DNA of 64,000 nt, taken from NCBI RefSeq assembly GCF_009649175.1, contig NZ_WJPO01000007.1, positions 91,342 to 155,341 of the forward strand. Reading direction: 5' to 3'. The position numbers were made by a program, and so were the translations under genes. Position 1 is the first letter of the stretch; each line of letters starts with the position of its first letter. Positions 27,655-36,686 of the stretch are shown here, piece by piece. The stretch comes from Rhodovulum strictum. Its GTDB lineage: Bacteria > Pseudomonadota > Alphaproteobacteria > Rhodobacterales > Rhodobacteraceae. Below the pieces are notes generated by a model, which saw only the letters and a list, made by a program, of their open reading frames with translations, was not told the DNA's origin and ran no database searches.

Positions 27655-28158
27655 ATGGCTTACACCAAGGCAAAGATCAAGGATCTGGTCGAGGGCAAGA
27701 TCGACCGCGACACGCTGCACGCCATGCTCGCGACGCCCAAGGACAAGGAACGCTTCGTGATGTATCTGGACATCCTTCAGGAACAGGTGCCCTGGGATGA
27801 CCGCATCATCCTGCCGCTGGGGCCCAAGCTTTACATCGTCCAGCGCAAGTCGGACCACAAATGGGTGGTGAAATCCCATGCCGGCCACGAATTCTGCGAC
27901 TGGCGCGAGAACTGGAAGCTGCATGCCGTGATGCGCGTGCGCGAGACCGCCGCCGAGATGGAGGAGATCTATCCCCGGCTGATGGCGCCCTCTACCGACT
28001 GGCAGGTGATCCGGGAATATTACTGCCCGAAATCGGGCGATCTGCTGGATGTCGAGGCGCCGACGCCCTGGTATCCGGTGATCCACGATTTCGAACCCGA
28101 TATCGACGCCTTCTATTCCGACTGGCTGGGGCTCGCGATCCCCGAACGGGCCGCCTGA
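27655..28158 (+). CDS. acxC: Acetone carboxylase gamma subunit
   Basis: 167 residues. The sequence begins MAYTKAKIKDLVEGKIDRD and carries the invariant-looking ILPLGPKLYIVQ, SHAGHEFCDWRENWK and REYYCPKSGDLLDVE segments of AcxC. The two cysteine motifs and nearby histidine suggest the small subunit metal (zinc) site. AGGAGGAAAACCG before ATG 27655 is the strongest ribosome binding site in the window. It is the last gene of the operon and is followed by a hairpin. Confidence 0.92.
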   Translation: MAYTKAKIKDLVEGKIDRDTLHAMLATPKDKERFVMYLDILQEQVPWDDRIILPLGPKLYIVQRKSDHKWVVKSHAGHEFCDWRENWKLHAVMRVRETAAEMEEIYPRLMAPSTDWQVIREYYCPKSGDLLDVEAPTPWYPVIHDFEPDIDAFYSDWLGLAIPERAA

Positions 28159-28165
28159 CAGGACC

Positions 28166-28190
28166 GGCGCCGGGGCATCGTCCCGGCGCC
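28166..28190. terminator. Strong GC hairpin between acxC and the convergent glycosyltransferase gene
   Basis: Perfect 9-bp arms GGCGCCGGG and CCCGGCGCC around a 7-base loop, 7 bases after the acxC stop and 2 bases beyond the end of the convergent gene. It can fold in both transcripts. A T-run is missing on both sides, so it may act as a bidirectional, Rho-assisted end or as an RNA-stabilising stem. Confidence 0.5.
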
Positions 28191-28192
28191 CT

Positions 28193-29023
28193 TCAGGGCT
28201 CCATGTCGCGGTACCGGCAGAACAGCGCCGCGATCCGCGCGCGGTCGGGTCCGGCCCTGTCCCAGCGGGCAAAGGCGCCGGTATCGGGCTTGCGGGGGCT
28301 GCTGAAATGCAGGACGCGGATATCCCCCCAGCCGACACCCACGGTCGGATCGGTCAGGAACGGCGTCTGGAAATTATAGGCGAACGCCCCCGACGGGCGC
28401 AGCCCCTGCACCAGAAGCCACAGCGACAGCAGGCTCTGGTCGGCATAGGCCAGATAGGGCGCATAGCGTTGCGCCAGCCGGGCCAGCAGCGCCAGATGCG
28501 CCCGGCTGCGCCATGCGGGCGGCAGCGCGAACAGCCCGGCATTGGCCATGTCGTCCGGTCCGTCCGGATAGGCCAGCCCGTCCTCGGCCAGCAGCGTGTT
28601 CAGCACCGCATCGTCGCGAAATTGCGGGGCAAGGATGCGCACCGCCGGGTCGGCCTCGTGATTGGCGACGAAGAACGGCGTTTCGGCGGCCAGCGGCCTG
28701 TCGAGCGGGCCAAGCACCAGCATGTCGGCATCCAGATGCAGGATCGTGCCATACCCGTCAAAGGCCCGCCGCCACAGCCCGAAGCGATGCCGCGCACAGT
28801 CGCGCCCGCGGCTGACGCGCAGATGCGCGGTGAATTCGGGCGGCGCGGCCGGGGGCAGGCATGTGGCGCCCCGCGCCGCCAGCAGGCGCAGCATCCCCGC
28901 ATCGCGCCCGCGGTAATCCACCAGCAGCGGCGGATGGCCGGGCGCGTTGCAGGCAAGGCTGTTCAGGCAGGCCCGCGCCAGCGCCAGCGCGCCATCGTCG
29001 AAGCACAGGTAGATCGCCGTCAC
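28193..29023 (-). CDS. Glycosyltransferase family 8-like protein
   Basis: 276 residues from a GTG start that overlaps the upstream stop by 4 bases (GTGA). The centre carries YGTILHLDADMLVLGPLD, the DxD nucleotide-sugar/metal motif in its glycogenin/GT8 setting. Later AGLFALPPAW and YADQSLLSLWL match the acceptor side of such enzymes. The N-terminus (TAIYLCFDDGALALARACL) starts a GT-A fold without signal peptide. Third and last gene of a minus-strand operon with a GT2/GT7-like enzyme and a radical SAM protein. The sugar is unknown. Confidence 0.72.
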   Translation of the reverse strand: MTAIYLCFDDGALALARACLNSLACNAPGHPPLLVDYRGRDAGMLRLLAARGATCLPPAAPPEFTAHLRVSRGRDCARHRFGLWRRAFDGYGTILHLDADMLVLGPLDRPLAAETPFFVANHEADPAVRILAPQFRDDAVLNTLLAEDGLAYPDGPDDMANAGLFALPPAWRSRAHLALLARLAQRYAPYLAYADQSLLSLWLLVQGLRPSGAFAYNFQTPFLTDPTVGVGWGDIRVLHFSSPRKPDTGAFARWDRAGPDRARIAALFCRYRDMEP

Positions 29024-30306
29024 CGCAGCCCCCCGGCGGCGCAACGCTCGAAGATGTCGGCCGCCGCCACGCCCGCCCGCAGCCGGTCCAGCAGCGCGCG
29101 CACCCGCTGCATCTGCGCCCCGGCATCGGGATCAAGCCGCAGCGTGTAGCACAGGGGCCGCCCGGCCTCGGCCAGCAGCGCGGCCCGCGCCTCGGCGTCG
29201 ATCCCGCCCGGAAAGCTGCGATAGACGATGTTCAGCTTGCTGTGGACATGGCGGAACCCGGTGCCGCCCGTCTCGCACAGGCGGATCTCGTAATTGCGAA
29301 AGCCCTGTTCCAGATCGTCCAGCACCGCGCGCAGGCAGGACGCCCCGTAGCGCACCACCCGCGCATCGGCGAGCACCAGGATCACCAGATCCGACAGGTC
29401 GATGCCGCGCGGGGCGATGCGGTGCCAGCATTCCCGCTCGGGCGTGCTGATGCGTTCGTAATCGTGGGCATGGTCCCGCGTCATCAGCCGGAACCCCGCA
29501 TCGGCATAGGCCCGCAGCGCCTCGGGGGTCATGGCGCGGACACGCTCCCATTCGGCCTCGTTCAACCGGCAGAAGGCCGAGGCATAGCGGCTGTCCGGCC
29601 CGCGCGGATGGTCCAGGTGATAAAGGTTGCGGTCCTCGATGCGCCGAAGGTCATACCCCAGCCGCCGAAGCCGCAGGTCAAGCTCGCGATCCTCGTAGCC
29701 ATAGCCCACGAAATTCTCGTTCCAGCCGCCCGCCCCGAAAAACGCCGCGCGCCGGCACATCAGCGCGCCGCCCACGGCAAGATAGCGGTTGTCGCCGTAA
29801 AGCGGGTAAAGCTCGGGATCGGGGCAGGCATTGGCGTGGTCGATGCTGTCGGGCGCCAGCCTCGGGGCATCGGCAAGGAACGCCGCCCAGCCGGGCAGCG
29901 CGGCGGCGCGCGGGCGGGCGATGTTCAGCACGATCCCGTCAAAGGGCAGCACCGCATCCGCCCCAGCATCCAGCCGCGCCAATGCCCCGGCCAGCGCGGC
30001 GGGATGGGGAATAAAGTCGCAATCCGACATCAGCAGGCGCGGCCGGGCCGACACCGCGGCGCCAAGGTTCATGTTGCGCGTCTTCCAGTGGCCGCCGTCA
30101 TCCCGGCGAAACAGCACCCGCAGATCGTCGCCGGGCGGCAGGTCCAGCACCGGGCGCGCGCCCTGTTCGACCACCACCAGTTCCGCGCCCCGGGTCATCG
30201 TGGCGTAATAGTCCCGCAGCCGGGCAAGGTTGGCCAGCCGCTCGGGCGTGTCGGGCTTGACCGAGACGATCACCGACACCCCGGACAGATCGGGACGCGG
30301 CAGCAT
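29020..30306 (-). CDS. Glycosyltransferase, GT2/GT7 (galactosyltransferase C-terminal) type
   Basis: 428 residues. The N-terminal half is a GT-A domain (VSVIVSVKPDTPERLANL, then LLMSDCDFIPHP with the DxD-like motif near residue 95). The segment GGALMCRRAAFFGAGGWNE, followed by NFVGYGYEDRELDLRLRR around residues 180-215, is the hallmark of the galactosyltransferase C-terminal family. The last 150 residues are an extra domain that I cannot assign. It begins at the overlapping TGATG junction with the radical SAM gene. Chondroitin-synthase-like glycosyltransferases share this core. Confidence 0.78.
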   Translation of the reverse strand: MLPRPDLSGVSVIVSVKPDTPERLANLARLRDYYATMTRGAELVVVEQGARPVLDLPPGDDLRVLFRRDDGGHWKTRNMNLGAAVSARPRLLMSDCDFIPHPAALAGALARLDAGADAVLPFDGIVLNIARPRAAALPGWAAFLADAPRLAPDSIDHANACPDPELYPLYGDNRYLAVGGALMCRRAAFFGAGGWNENFVGYGYEDRELDLRLRRLGYDLRRIEDRNLYHLDHPRGPDSRYASAFCRLNEAEWERVRAMTPEALRAYADAGFRLMTRDHAHDYERISTPERECWHRIAPRGIDLSDLVILVLADARVVRYGASCLRAVLDDLEQGFRNYEIRLCETGGTGFRHVHSKLNIVYRSFPGGIDAEARAALLAEAGRPLCYTLRLDPDAGAQMQRVRALLDRLRAGVAAADIFERCAAGGLR

Positions 30307-31298
30307 CAGGCCAGCCCCATCGCCCGGTCAAGCGCGCCCATGTGCCGCTTGGTGATCAGGATATCGGCCACGCAGCCGCATTCCGCGCGGTCGCACAGCA
30401 CGGGCGACAGCGGCAGATCGACCGGACCGCCCAGCCGCCCCAGGCTGCCGCCCACGCCGCAGGTCGCGCGCAGGATGCGGCCATCGGCATGGATGCGCAG
30501 CGACTCGATCCCCGCCTCGCACAGATAGCCGCGCCAGCGGTTGCGGCCGGTCAGCAGGAACCCGGCGGCCTTTTGCAGCGCGTAGCGCCCGTCCTCGGCA
30601 ATGGCGCACATCACGCCGCGCGGCGCGCTGTCGCCCCGCGCCCCCGCGCCCCGGCTGGCGGCCTGCATCCGGCGGCGCTGGTCCTCGGTATAGGCGTAGG
30701 GCGTGGCGCCAAAGCCGATGCGCAGCGGCTTGAGCGTGATCGACGCCCCCGGCACCGCCGCGGACAGTTCGGCAGCGCGCGCAAGGATCGCGTCGAAGCG
30801 GTCGGGATGGACGGTGATGTTGACATGCAGCGGCATCGCCTCGGCCAGCAGCGCGGCAACGTCCAGAAAGGCGGCGGGATCGGCGAATTCGTCGTGCCAG
30901 GTCAGGATCGTCCCGTCCAGCAGCGGCGCGATCCGGTCCCAGAACCGCAGCGTCCGCGCCCCGTTGCTGATCAGGCTGGCGCGAAAGCCGCGGGCACGCG
31001 CCCCGGTCAGGATCGCGGCGATCTGCGGGTGCTGGCTGGGCTCGCCGCCGGTGAACTGAAGCCAGACGCGCCGCCCCAGACCGTCGCGATAATGCCGCCG
31101 CAGCAGGTCCATGAATTGCAGGATATCGGCCAGCCCCTGCCAGCGGATCGAGCCGTCATGCAGCGCCTTGGGGCAGTAGCTGCACGACTGGTTGCAGGCA
31201 TTGCCCAGCATCCAGTCGACCAGCACGGTGCGGGCATGTTCCGGCTCGGCATGGCGGATCTCGGCCGGATCATCAAGCGCGGTGGGGTCTTCCTGCAT
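30306..31298 (-). CDS. Radical SAM protein
   Basis: 330 residues. The [4Fe-4S] motif is CNQSCSYC near residue 35, followed by VWLQFTGGEPSQHP, the usual glycine-rich SAM-binding strand. The C-terminus holds several cysteines (LCEAG, TCGVGG, LCDRAECGC) that could bind an auxiliary cluster in a SPASM/twitch-like way. The start at 31298 has GAGG 7 bases upstream. It leads an operon with two glycosyltransferases, so it may modify a sugar or a peptide before or after glycosylation. The true substrate cannot be read from sequence. Confidence 0.82.
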   Translation of the reverse strand: MQEDPTALDDPAEIRHAEPEHARTVLVDWMLGNACNQSCSYCPKALHDGSIRWQGLADILQFMDLLRRHYRDGLGRRVWLQFTGGEPSQHPQIAAILTGARARGFRASLISNGARTLRFWDRIAPLLDGTILTWHDEFADPAAFLDVAALLAEAMPLHVNITVHPDRFDAILARAAELSAAVPGASITLKPLRIGFGATPYAYTEDQRRRMQAASRGAGARGDSAPRGVMCAIAEDGRYALQKAAGFLLTGRNRWRGYLCEAGIESLRIHADGRILRATCGVGGSLGRLGGPVDLPLSPVLCDRAECGCVADILITKRHMGALDRAMGLA

Positions 31299-31465
31299 CG
31301 CCAGACCTCGGGTTGCGGCGGGGGTTGTGGCGGGACCAACCCCATGGAAGCGCGCGGCGGGCCGCCGGGGCAATCCCGAATCGCGGGACGGGAAGCGGGA
31401 ATTTGAATGGGCGGAATGGGTGGGCTGGGGTAGACTTGGATCACGCTACCCGAGGGAGGATCGCC

Positions 31466-33550
31466 ATGTCCCGCCCGCTGTCCCGTTCCCCCACCCGCCG
31501 CCCGGCGCGCGTGCTGGGGCTGTGCCTCGGGCTCTGGCTGGGGCTGGCGGGGGCGGGGCTGGCCGCGGATCGCTGGGCGCTGGTGCTGGGCGTGGGGCGC
31601 TATGACGATCCGGCGATCCCGCATCTGCCGAACACGATCAACGACGCGCGCACCATGGCCAGCGCCCTGAACCAGATGGGGTTTCAGGTCTATTACCTTG
31701 AAAACCCGGACCGCGCCACGATCGAGGCCACCCGCAGCCGCATCGCCGCCGAACAGGCCGGCAGCGCGCTGGGGCTGTTCTATTTCGCCGGGCACGGGGT
31801 ACAGCTTGACGGGGTGAACTATGCCCTGCCCTCGGACATCCGGGCGGGCGATGCGGGGCATCTGGCGGCCAACGCGGTATCGGTGAACCAGATGATCCGC
31901 GCGTTGCGGGCGATGGGCACCGATACGCTGGTCGTGATCCTCGATTCCTGCCGCAACTCGCCCTTCCCCGGACAGGCCGCCAGCGGCACCGGGCTTGCGC
32001 TGGTCGATGCGCCCGAGAACACGATCATCGCCTATTCGACCGCGCCGGGCGAAATCGCGCTGGACGGGGCGGGCGCCAACAGCCCCTATACCGCCGCGCT
32101 GGCCTCGGTGCTGGACGGGCCGGAACAGGACATGCGCGACGTGCTGCGGCTGGTGCGCGCGCAGGTGCGGCTGGCCACCGGGGGCACCCAGACGCCGTGG
32201 TATATCGACAATTCCAGCCACCCGATCGTCATCCAGCCGCGCCGCGCGGCGGGCGGGGGCGCGGCCCTGCCGCGGCTGGGGCATGGCACCGTGTCGCTGG
32301 CGGCAACCGCGTGGTGGACCATCGCCAACAGCGCCGATCCGCGCGATTTCGAAACCTTCATCGACCTCTTTCCCGAAACCGACGAGGCCAGCGCCGCGCG
32401 CCGCCAGCTTGAGGATTTCACCCCCGGCGCGGCGCCCGGCTTTCCGCTGATGGATCTGGGCCTGCCCCAACCCGACCCCGAGGTGCCCGGCGGGCTGCGC
32501 TCGATCATCACGCAATGCGACGTGCTGGCCACCGGCATCGTCGGCGGGCTCAGCCTGGTCGAGCCGGTGCCGCATGATCTGGTGAACACCCGCGCCGCGC
32601 TGCGCGCCTGCATCGAGGCGGTGCGCAACGATCCCGAGAATCCCCGCCTTCTGGGCCTGCTGGCGCGGGTGCTGTTTCTCGAACACCGCTTCCCCGAGGC
32701 GCTGCATTTCGCCGAGGAAGCCGCAAGGCGCGGCAGCGCCGCCGCCTATGGCAGCATCGCCGAGATCCATCGGCTGGGTCTGGATGTGCCGGTCGACCTG
32801 ACCGCCGCGGCCCAGGCGATCCGCAAGGGCGCGCTGGCCGGGTCCGAACCGATGCGCGTGACGATGGGCATCTATTACCGCGAAGGCTGGGGCGTGCCGC
32901 AAAGCGCGAACGAGGCGCGGCGCTGGTTCGAACTGGCCGCGATGGCGGGCAATGTCTCGGCGATGAGCGCGTTGGGCGACATGTACCGCCGCGGCCAGCT
33001 TGGCCCGGTCGATGCGGCCAGGGCGTTCGACTACTACCTCAAGGCCGCGACGCTGGGCCATACCGACGCGATGTCGGCGGTGGGGCTGGCCTACATGAAG
33101 GCCGATGGCGTCGCGATCGACCTTGACCGCGGGCTGAACTGGCTCAGCCATGCCAGCGAACAGGGCAACCCCTATGCCGCCTTCCATCTGGGCCGCGCCT
33201 TCCTGACCGGCTGGGGCGTGCAGCGCAACCCGGCGCAGGCGCTGGCCTATTTCCGGCTGTCGGCGCAGCGCAGCTTTCTTCAGGCCTATATCTATATCGG
33301 CGACATCCTTGCCGGGGTCGAGGGCATCGCGCCCGACCTGCCCGAGGCGCTGGCCAATTACATCATCGCGCGCGATGCCGGGCTGCTCAAGGACACCGCC
33401 AAGTCACGCGAGGAAGCCGCCGATGCCCAGTCGCGGATCGACGCGCTGTTGCCGCGCATGAGTGCCGAGCAACAGGCCGCGGGCGAAGGCATCGCCGCCG
33501 ACTGGATCGCGGAATACGGGCTGCTGGATTTCAACCTGGTGCATGAATGA
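31466..33550 (+). CDS. Secreted caspase-family peptidase (C14) with Sel1 repeats
   Basis: 694 residues. A signal peptide occupies about residues 14-35 (LGLCLGLWLGLAGAGLAA). The caspase-fold domain (about 36-260) has the catalytic pair His110 in YFAGHGVQ and Cys162 in LDSCRNSP. The C-terminal half (about 400-660) consists of Sel1-like repeats of about 36 residues, e.g. GIYYREGWGVPQSANEARRW and HLGRAFLTGWGVQRNPAQAL. GGGAGGA precedes ATG 31466. Export to the periplasm argues against a role in intracellular suicide defence. It heads an operon with two glycosyltransferase-like genes, the first of which also carries Sel1 repeats. The substrate is unknown. Confidence 0.85.
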   Translation: MSRPLSRSPTRRPARVLGLCLGLWLGLAGAGLAADRWALVLGVGRYDDPAIPHLPNTINDARTMASALNQMGFQVYYLENPDRATIEATRSRIAAEQAGSALGLFYFAGHGVQLDGVNYALPSDIRAGDAGHLAANAVSVNQMIRALRAMGTDTLVVILDSCRNSPFPGQAASGTGLALVDAPENTIIAYSTAPGEIALDGAGANSPYTAALASVLDGPEQDMRDVLRLVRAQVRLATGGTQTPWYIDNSSHPIVIQPRRAAGGGAALPRLGHGTVSLAATAWWTIANSADPRDFETFIDLFPETDEASAARRQLEDFTPGAAPGFPLMDLGLPQPDPEVPGGLRSIITQCDVLATGIVGGLSLVEPVPHDLVNTRAALRACIEAVRNDPENPRLLGLLARVLFLEHRFPEALHFAEEAARRGSAAAYGSIAEIHRLGLDVPVDLTAAAQAIRKGALAGSEPMRVTMGIYYREGWGVPQSANEARRWFELAAMAGNVSAMSALGDMYRRGQLGPVDAARAFDYYLKAATLGHTDAMSAVGLAYMKADGVAIDLDRGLNWLSHASEQGNPYAAFHLGRAFLTGWGVQRNPAQALAYFRLSAQRSFLQAYIYIGDILAGVEGIAPDLPEALANYIIARDAGLLKDTAKSREEAADAQSRIDALLPRMSAEQQAAGEGIAADWIAEYGLLDFNLVHE

Positions 33551-34842
33551 CCGGCGGGGCGGCGGGCGACGGCGGCGGGCTGCGGCTGGCCGATCTGCCC
33601 GTCGTGTTCCTGTCCTATGACGAACCCTGGGCCGACGAGACCTGGGCCGCCTTGCAGGCGCTGCGCCCCGATTCGCTGCGCGTGCATGGGGTCAGGGGGC
33701 TGAATGCCTGTCATGTCGCCGCCGCCGATGCCGCGGCCAGCGACTGGTTCCTGACCGTCGATGCCGACACCACGCCCGCGCCCGGCCTGTTCGACCAGCA
33801 GGTGCCCGCGGCGCTCCTGCAACCCGTGTTCCGGCTGGACTGGCTGGCGCGCAACGCGGTCAACGGGATCGTCTCGGGCAATGGCTGCGTCAAGCTCTGG
33901 CCGCGCGAGCTGGTGCTGGCGATGCGCTCGCACGAGGCGGCGCCGCGGGGGCGGATCTCGCTCGATGCCGATATCGGGCAGATCCGGCCGGGGGTGACGC
34001 GCAACATCGCGATGCCGGGCTGCCATGCCGTGACCGATCCCGCGCACACGCCCTTTCACGCCTTTCGCGCCGGGTTCCGCGAGGCGACATTCCTTGCCCA
34101 TCTGCGCGCCAGCGCCCCGGCGCAGCCCGCGGGCGATGCTCTGCGCCGCCTGATCGGCGTCTGGGCCTCGGTCGGGGCACATGCGCGCAACGGGCTGTGG
34201 GTGATCCATGGCGCGCGGCTGGCGCTGTGGATGGCGCTGACCTGGCAGGACCGCGACCTGACCGAGGTCAACGACCCCGAGCGCATGCGCCATTTCTGGC
34301 AGGATCGCGTCCTGCCCCGGCTCGGCCCGGGTGCTGGCCCGGATATCGGGCGGCTTCGCTCCGAAACCGCCGCGCTGGGGGCGGCAATCGCGGCGCTGGA
34401 CGACAGCCTGCCCATCGCCGATCTGGACGCGGCGGCAAGCCGTCTGGCCGCCGGGGCGGGGATGTTCGGCGCCGCGCATCCGGCCACCGCCATCGACGGG
34501 CTGGGCCGCAGTTTCCAGAAGGGACGCGGCGTCGGCACCGATATCGCCACCGCGCGCGCCTGTTTCGAAACAGCGGCGCTGCTCGGCCATGCCGCGGCCG
34601 TCACCAATCTGGGCCGCCTGCACGAACTTGGCCTCGATGCCCCGCCCGATCCCGCCGCGGCCGAGCGGTATTACCGTGCCGCCACCGCCATGGGCAGCGC
34701 GCATGCGCCCAGTCACCTGGCGCAGATGCTGCTGGCACTGTCCCCCGCCGATCCGGCGGTGCAGGCGCGGGCCGAAGGCCTGCTCGACCTCGCCGCCGAG
34801 CGGGGCCATGCCGGGCCCGCGCCGCAGGGCAGCGCGGCATGA
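33547..34842 (+). CDS. Glycosyltransferase-like protein with C-terminal Sel1 repeats
   Basis: 431 residues, overlapping the caspase gene by 4 bases (ATGA). The N-terminal 280 residues look like an atypical GT-A domain: LPVVFLSYDEPWADETW at the start, TVDADTTPAPG with a DxD near residue 75, and AHTPFHAFRAGFREATFL in the middle. The C-terminal 130 residues hold two to three Sel1 repeats (GLGRSFQKGRGVGTDIATAR; NLGRLHELGLDAPPDPAAAE). Fusion of a glycosyltransferase-like domain with Sel1 repeats next to a Sel1-carrying protease is unusual. Proteins starting with a FLSYDEP motif occur in phages and Rhodobacteraceae as far as I recall; activity is unproven. Confidence 0.65.
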   Translation: MTGGAAGDGGGLRLADLPVVFLSYDEPWADETWAALQALRPDSLRVHGVRGLNACHVAAADAAASDWFLTVDADTTPAPGLFDQQVPAALLQPVFRLDWLARNAVNGIVSGNGCVKLWPRELVLAMRSHEAAPRGRISLDADIGQIRPGVTRNIAMPGCHAVTDPAHTPFHAFRAGFREATFLAHLRASAPAQPAGDALRRLIGVWASVGAHARNGLWVIHGARLALWMALTWQDRDLTEVNDPERMRHFWQDRVLPRLGPGAGPDIGRLRSETAALGAAIAALDDSLPIADLDAAASRLAAGAGMFGAAHPATAIDGLGRSFQKGRGVGTDIATARACFETAALLGHAAAVTNLGRLHELGLDAPPDPAAAERYYRAATAMGSAHAPSHLAQMLLALSPADPAVQARAEGLLDLAAERGHAGPAPQGSAA

Positions 34843-35678
34843 TGCTGGGCGATCTGCCCGCGCTGCGGCTTGCCCCGGCCGCCCCGCCCGCCCCGGATGC
34901 GGGCTTTGCCGATGCGCAGCCCGTATCCCAGGCGACCCTGACCGCCGCCGCCCGCGCCACCGGGTCGGATCATGTCATCCTGATCGCGCCCGACATCGCC
35001 CCCGCCCGCGCGGCCGAGACGCTGATGCCCGACCCCGCGCTTGTCGCCGCCGGGCTCTGCCTTGGCTATCCCGCGCGCAGCGTGGTCAGCGGCATGGCGG
35101 TGCCGCAGGGGCTGCGCCTGATCCCGGTCGCCCGGCTTGAGGACGGCGCCCCCCCGCCCCCGCCCGCCCTGCTGGTGCCGCAGATCGCGGGGACGCTGGC
35201 CGCGAACGACACGCCGCAGCGGGCCTTTCACACGGGCTTCGAGCTGACCGCCGCACGGCCGCTGCCGCCCCCCGGTGCCGCGCGGGACCGCGCCGCGCTG
35301 GCGGCCTCGCTGGGGGCGGATGCGCTGAACGGGGTGTGGTGGGTGCTGGGCAATCTGCATTCGCTCTTGGGGCGCGGCGGGGTCCGGACCTGCTGGGCCG
35401 AAACCGCGCCGCTCCTGTCCGACCCCTCCGCCCCCGTCCGCCGCATCCGCGAACTGGCCCGGCTGGTGCGGCTGGAAACCGGCCTGCCGGTCCAGGCGCT
35501 CGACCGCCACCAGAGCCGGGCGCTCAAGGCGATGCTGCCGCCCTGGGCCCCGCCCGAGATGTGGTCCGATTTCCTGCGCGCCCTCGCCGATCTGGGCGCC
35601 GCAGGCCCCCCGATCGCCGCCCGCTACACCCGCGCCGCCGCCGCAATCTGGCCCGCAGAGCCGCCGGGACCGGGATGA
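34839..35678 (+). CDS. Diverged paralogue of the preceding glycosyltransferase-like protein
   Basis: 279 residues, start overlapping the preceding stop. No DxD motif is found. Two segments align with the gene upstream: NDTPQRAFHTGFELTAAR with HTPFHAFRAGFREAT, and LNGVWWVLGNLHSL with RNGLWVIHGARLAL, at similar spacing. The beginning MLGDLPALRL also resembles LRLADLPVVFL of the neighbour. It is therefore probably a duplicated, Sel1-free and possibly catalytically inactive relative. An alternative ATG lies 3 bases downstream. Confidence 0.6.
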   Translation: MMLGDLPALRLAPAAPPAPDAGFADAQPVSQATLTAAARATGSDHVILIAPDIAPARAAETLMPDPALVAAGLCLGYPARSVVSGMAVPQGLRLIPVARLEDGAPPPPPALLVPQIAGTLAANDTPQRAFHTGFELTAARPLPPPGAARDRAALAASLGADALNGVWWVLGNLHSLLGRGGVRTCWAETAPLLSDPSAPVRRIRELARLVRLETGLPVQALDRHQSRALKAMLPPWAPPEMWSDFLRALADLGAAGPPIAARYTRAAAAIWPAEPPGPG

Positions 35679-35682
35679 TCCC

Positions 35683-36273
35683 CTAGCGCAACAGCGCGCC
35701 GACCCGGCCGGACGACACGCAGATCGTGCCGTCCTCGAACCGGGCGTCCGTCGTCTCGGTGAACGTCCTTGTCTGCGTCCACAGCACCCGCGCGCCATCG
35801 GCCGAGACCTGGCGCAGCGTGACGCGGTGGCGTTCGGCGATGGCCATGCCGTCCGCCCGCACCGTCACCTCGGCCCGGCTGTCCACCTGCGCCTCGCGGC
35901 GGAACATCCCGCCGGGCTGGCTGTCCGAGAACAGGATCGCCAGCGGCGCGGTCGCGGCAAAGCGGGCGCTGTTGCCATGGGCGCGCTGCACCATGGAACC
36001 GCAATCGACAAGGCTGGCATCGGTTGCCCGGGCGCTGATCCGGCCGCTGCCCGGCTGGACAGAGGTCACATTCAGCCCCCCCGCGCGCAGCCGCGCGGCC
36101 GCGTTTCGCGTCGCGGCGGCGCGGTCGGGCGCATCCTGCGCGACCAGCGCCACCCCGCCCGCCGCGGGCGGGACATAGCCCAGCGGCCCCTCGCGCGTGG
36201 CCGGAACACAGGCCGCGAGCCCGGCGCACAGGGCCAGGGCGATCCGTGGCGAAAACTGCTGTGCGCGGCCCAT
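35683..36273 (-). CDS. Hypothetical lipoprotein
   Basis: 196 residues. The N-terminus MGRAQQFSPRIALALCAGLAAC is a lipoprotein signal with lipobox LAAC, cysteine at residue 22. The mature part has a segment (RAAATRNAAARLRAGGLNVT) reminiscent of periplasmic domains that precede beta strands, then a beta-rich region. The ATG is fused to the stop of the upstream gene as TGATG, so both are translated together. It converges on the caspase/glycosyltransferase operon, and its 3' end is 4 bases from that operon's last stop. I do not recognise a family. Confidence 0.65.
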   Translation of the reverse strand: MGRAQQFSPRIALALCAGLAACVPATREGPLGYVPPAAGGVALVAQDAPDRAAATRNAAARLRAGGLNVTSVQPGSGRISARATDASLVDCGSMVQRAHGNSARFAATAPLAILFSDSQPGGMFRREAQVDSRAEVTVRADGMAIAERHRVTLRQVSADGARVLWTQTRTFTETTDARFEDGTICVSSGRVGALLR

Positions 36274-36596
36274 CAATAGACCCCCTGCGCAGGCACGGGC
36301 GACGGGCGTTGCGCGGGCGGCTGGCGCAGTTGCGGCGTCGCCGGCATCTGCCGGGTCTGCGGCGCGCTGCGCAGCGCGCCCAGCCGGTCCAGCGCGTCGA
36401 TTGCCTCCTGCACATAGCTGCCGGCGGGATATCGGCTGAGATATTCGTAATAGGCCTGCGTGGTGTTGCGCGCCTGCGCCTGCCGCCATGCAGCATCCTC
36501 GCCCGGCGAGTCTGCACCGCCGCGCGTCGGCTGCACCGCGATCAGGGCCAGAACAAAGGCCCGCAGGAAGATCGCCCAGCGTCTGACCTTGGCCAT
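36273..36596 (-). CDS. Small exported hypothetical protein
   Basis: 107 residues with a signal peptide (MAKVRRWAIFLRAFVLALIA) and likely cleavage near residue 28. A short helical, TPR-like stretch follows (WRQAQARNTTQAYYEYLSRY and VQEAIDALDRL), of a type I have seen beside caspase-domain and Sel1 proteins. The end is rich in proline and glutamine. It is co-translated with the lipoprotein gene through a TGATG overlap. Start at 36596 has a G-rich stretch 6 bases upstream; the further ATG at 36656 is less likely. Confidence 0.6.
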   Translation of the reverse strand: MAKVRRWAIFLRAFVLALIAVQPTRGGADSPGEDAAWRQAQARNTTQAYYEYLSRYPAGSYVQEAIDALDRLGALRSAPQTRQMPATPQLRQPPAQRPSPVPAQGVY

Positions 36597-36686
36597 GGCA
36601 CGCCCCCCAACCTGTTCCCTGGGCAACAGGGTCGCACGGAATCGCGATTTCTCCAAAGGATTACCGCCAGACCCCCGTCGCGGCCG

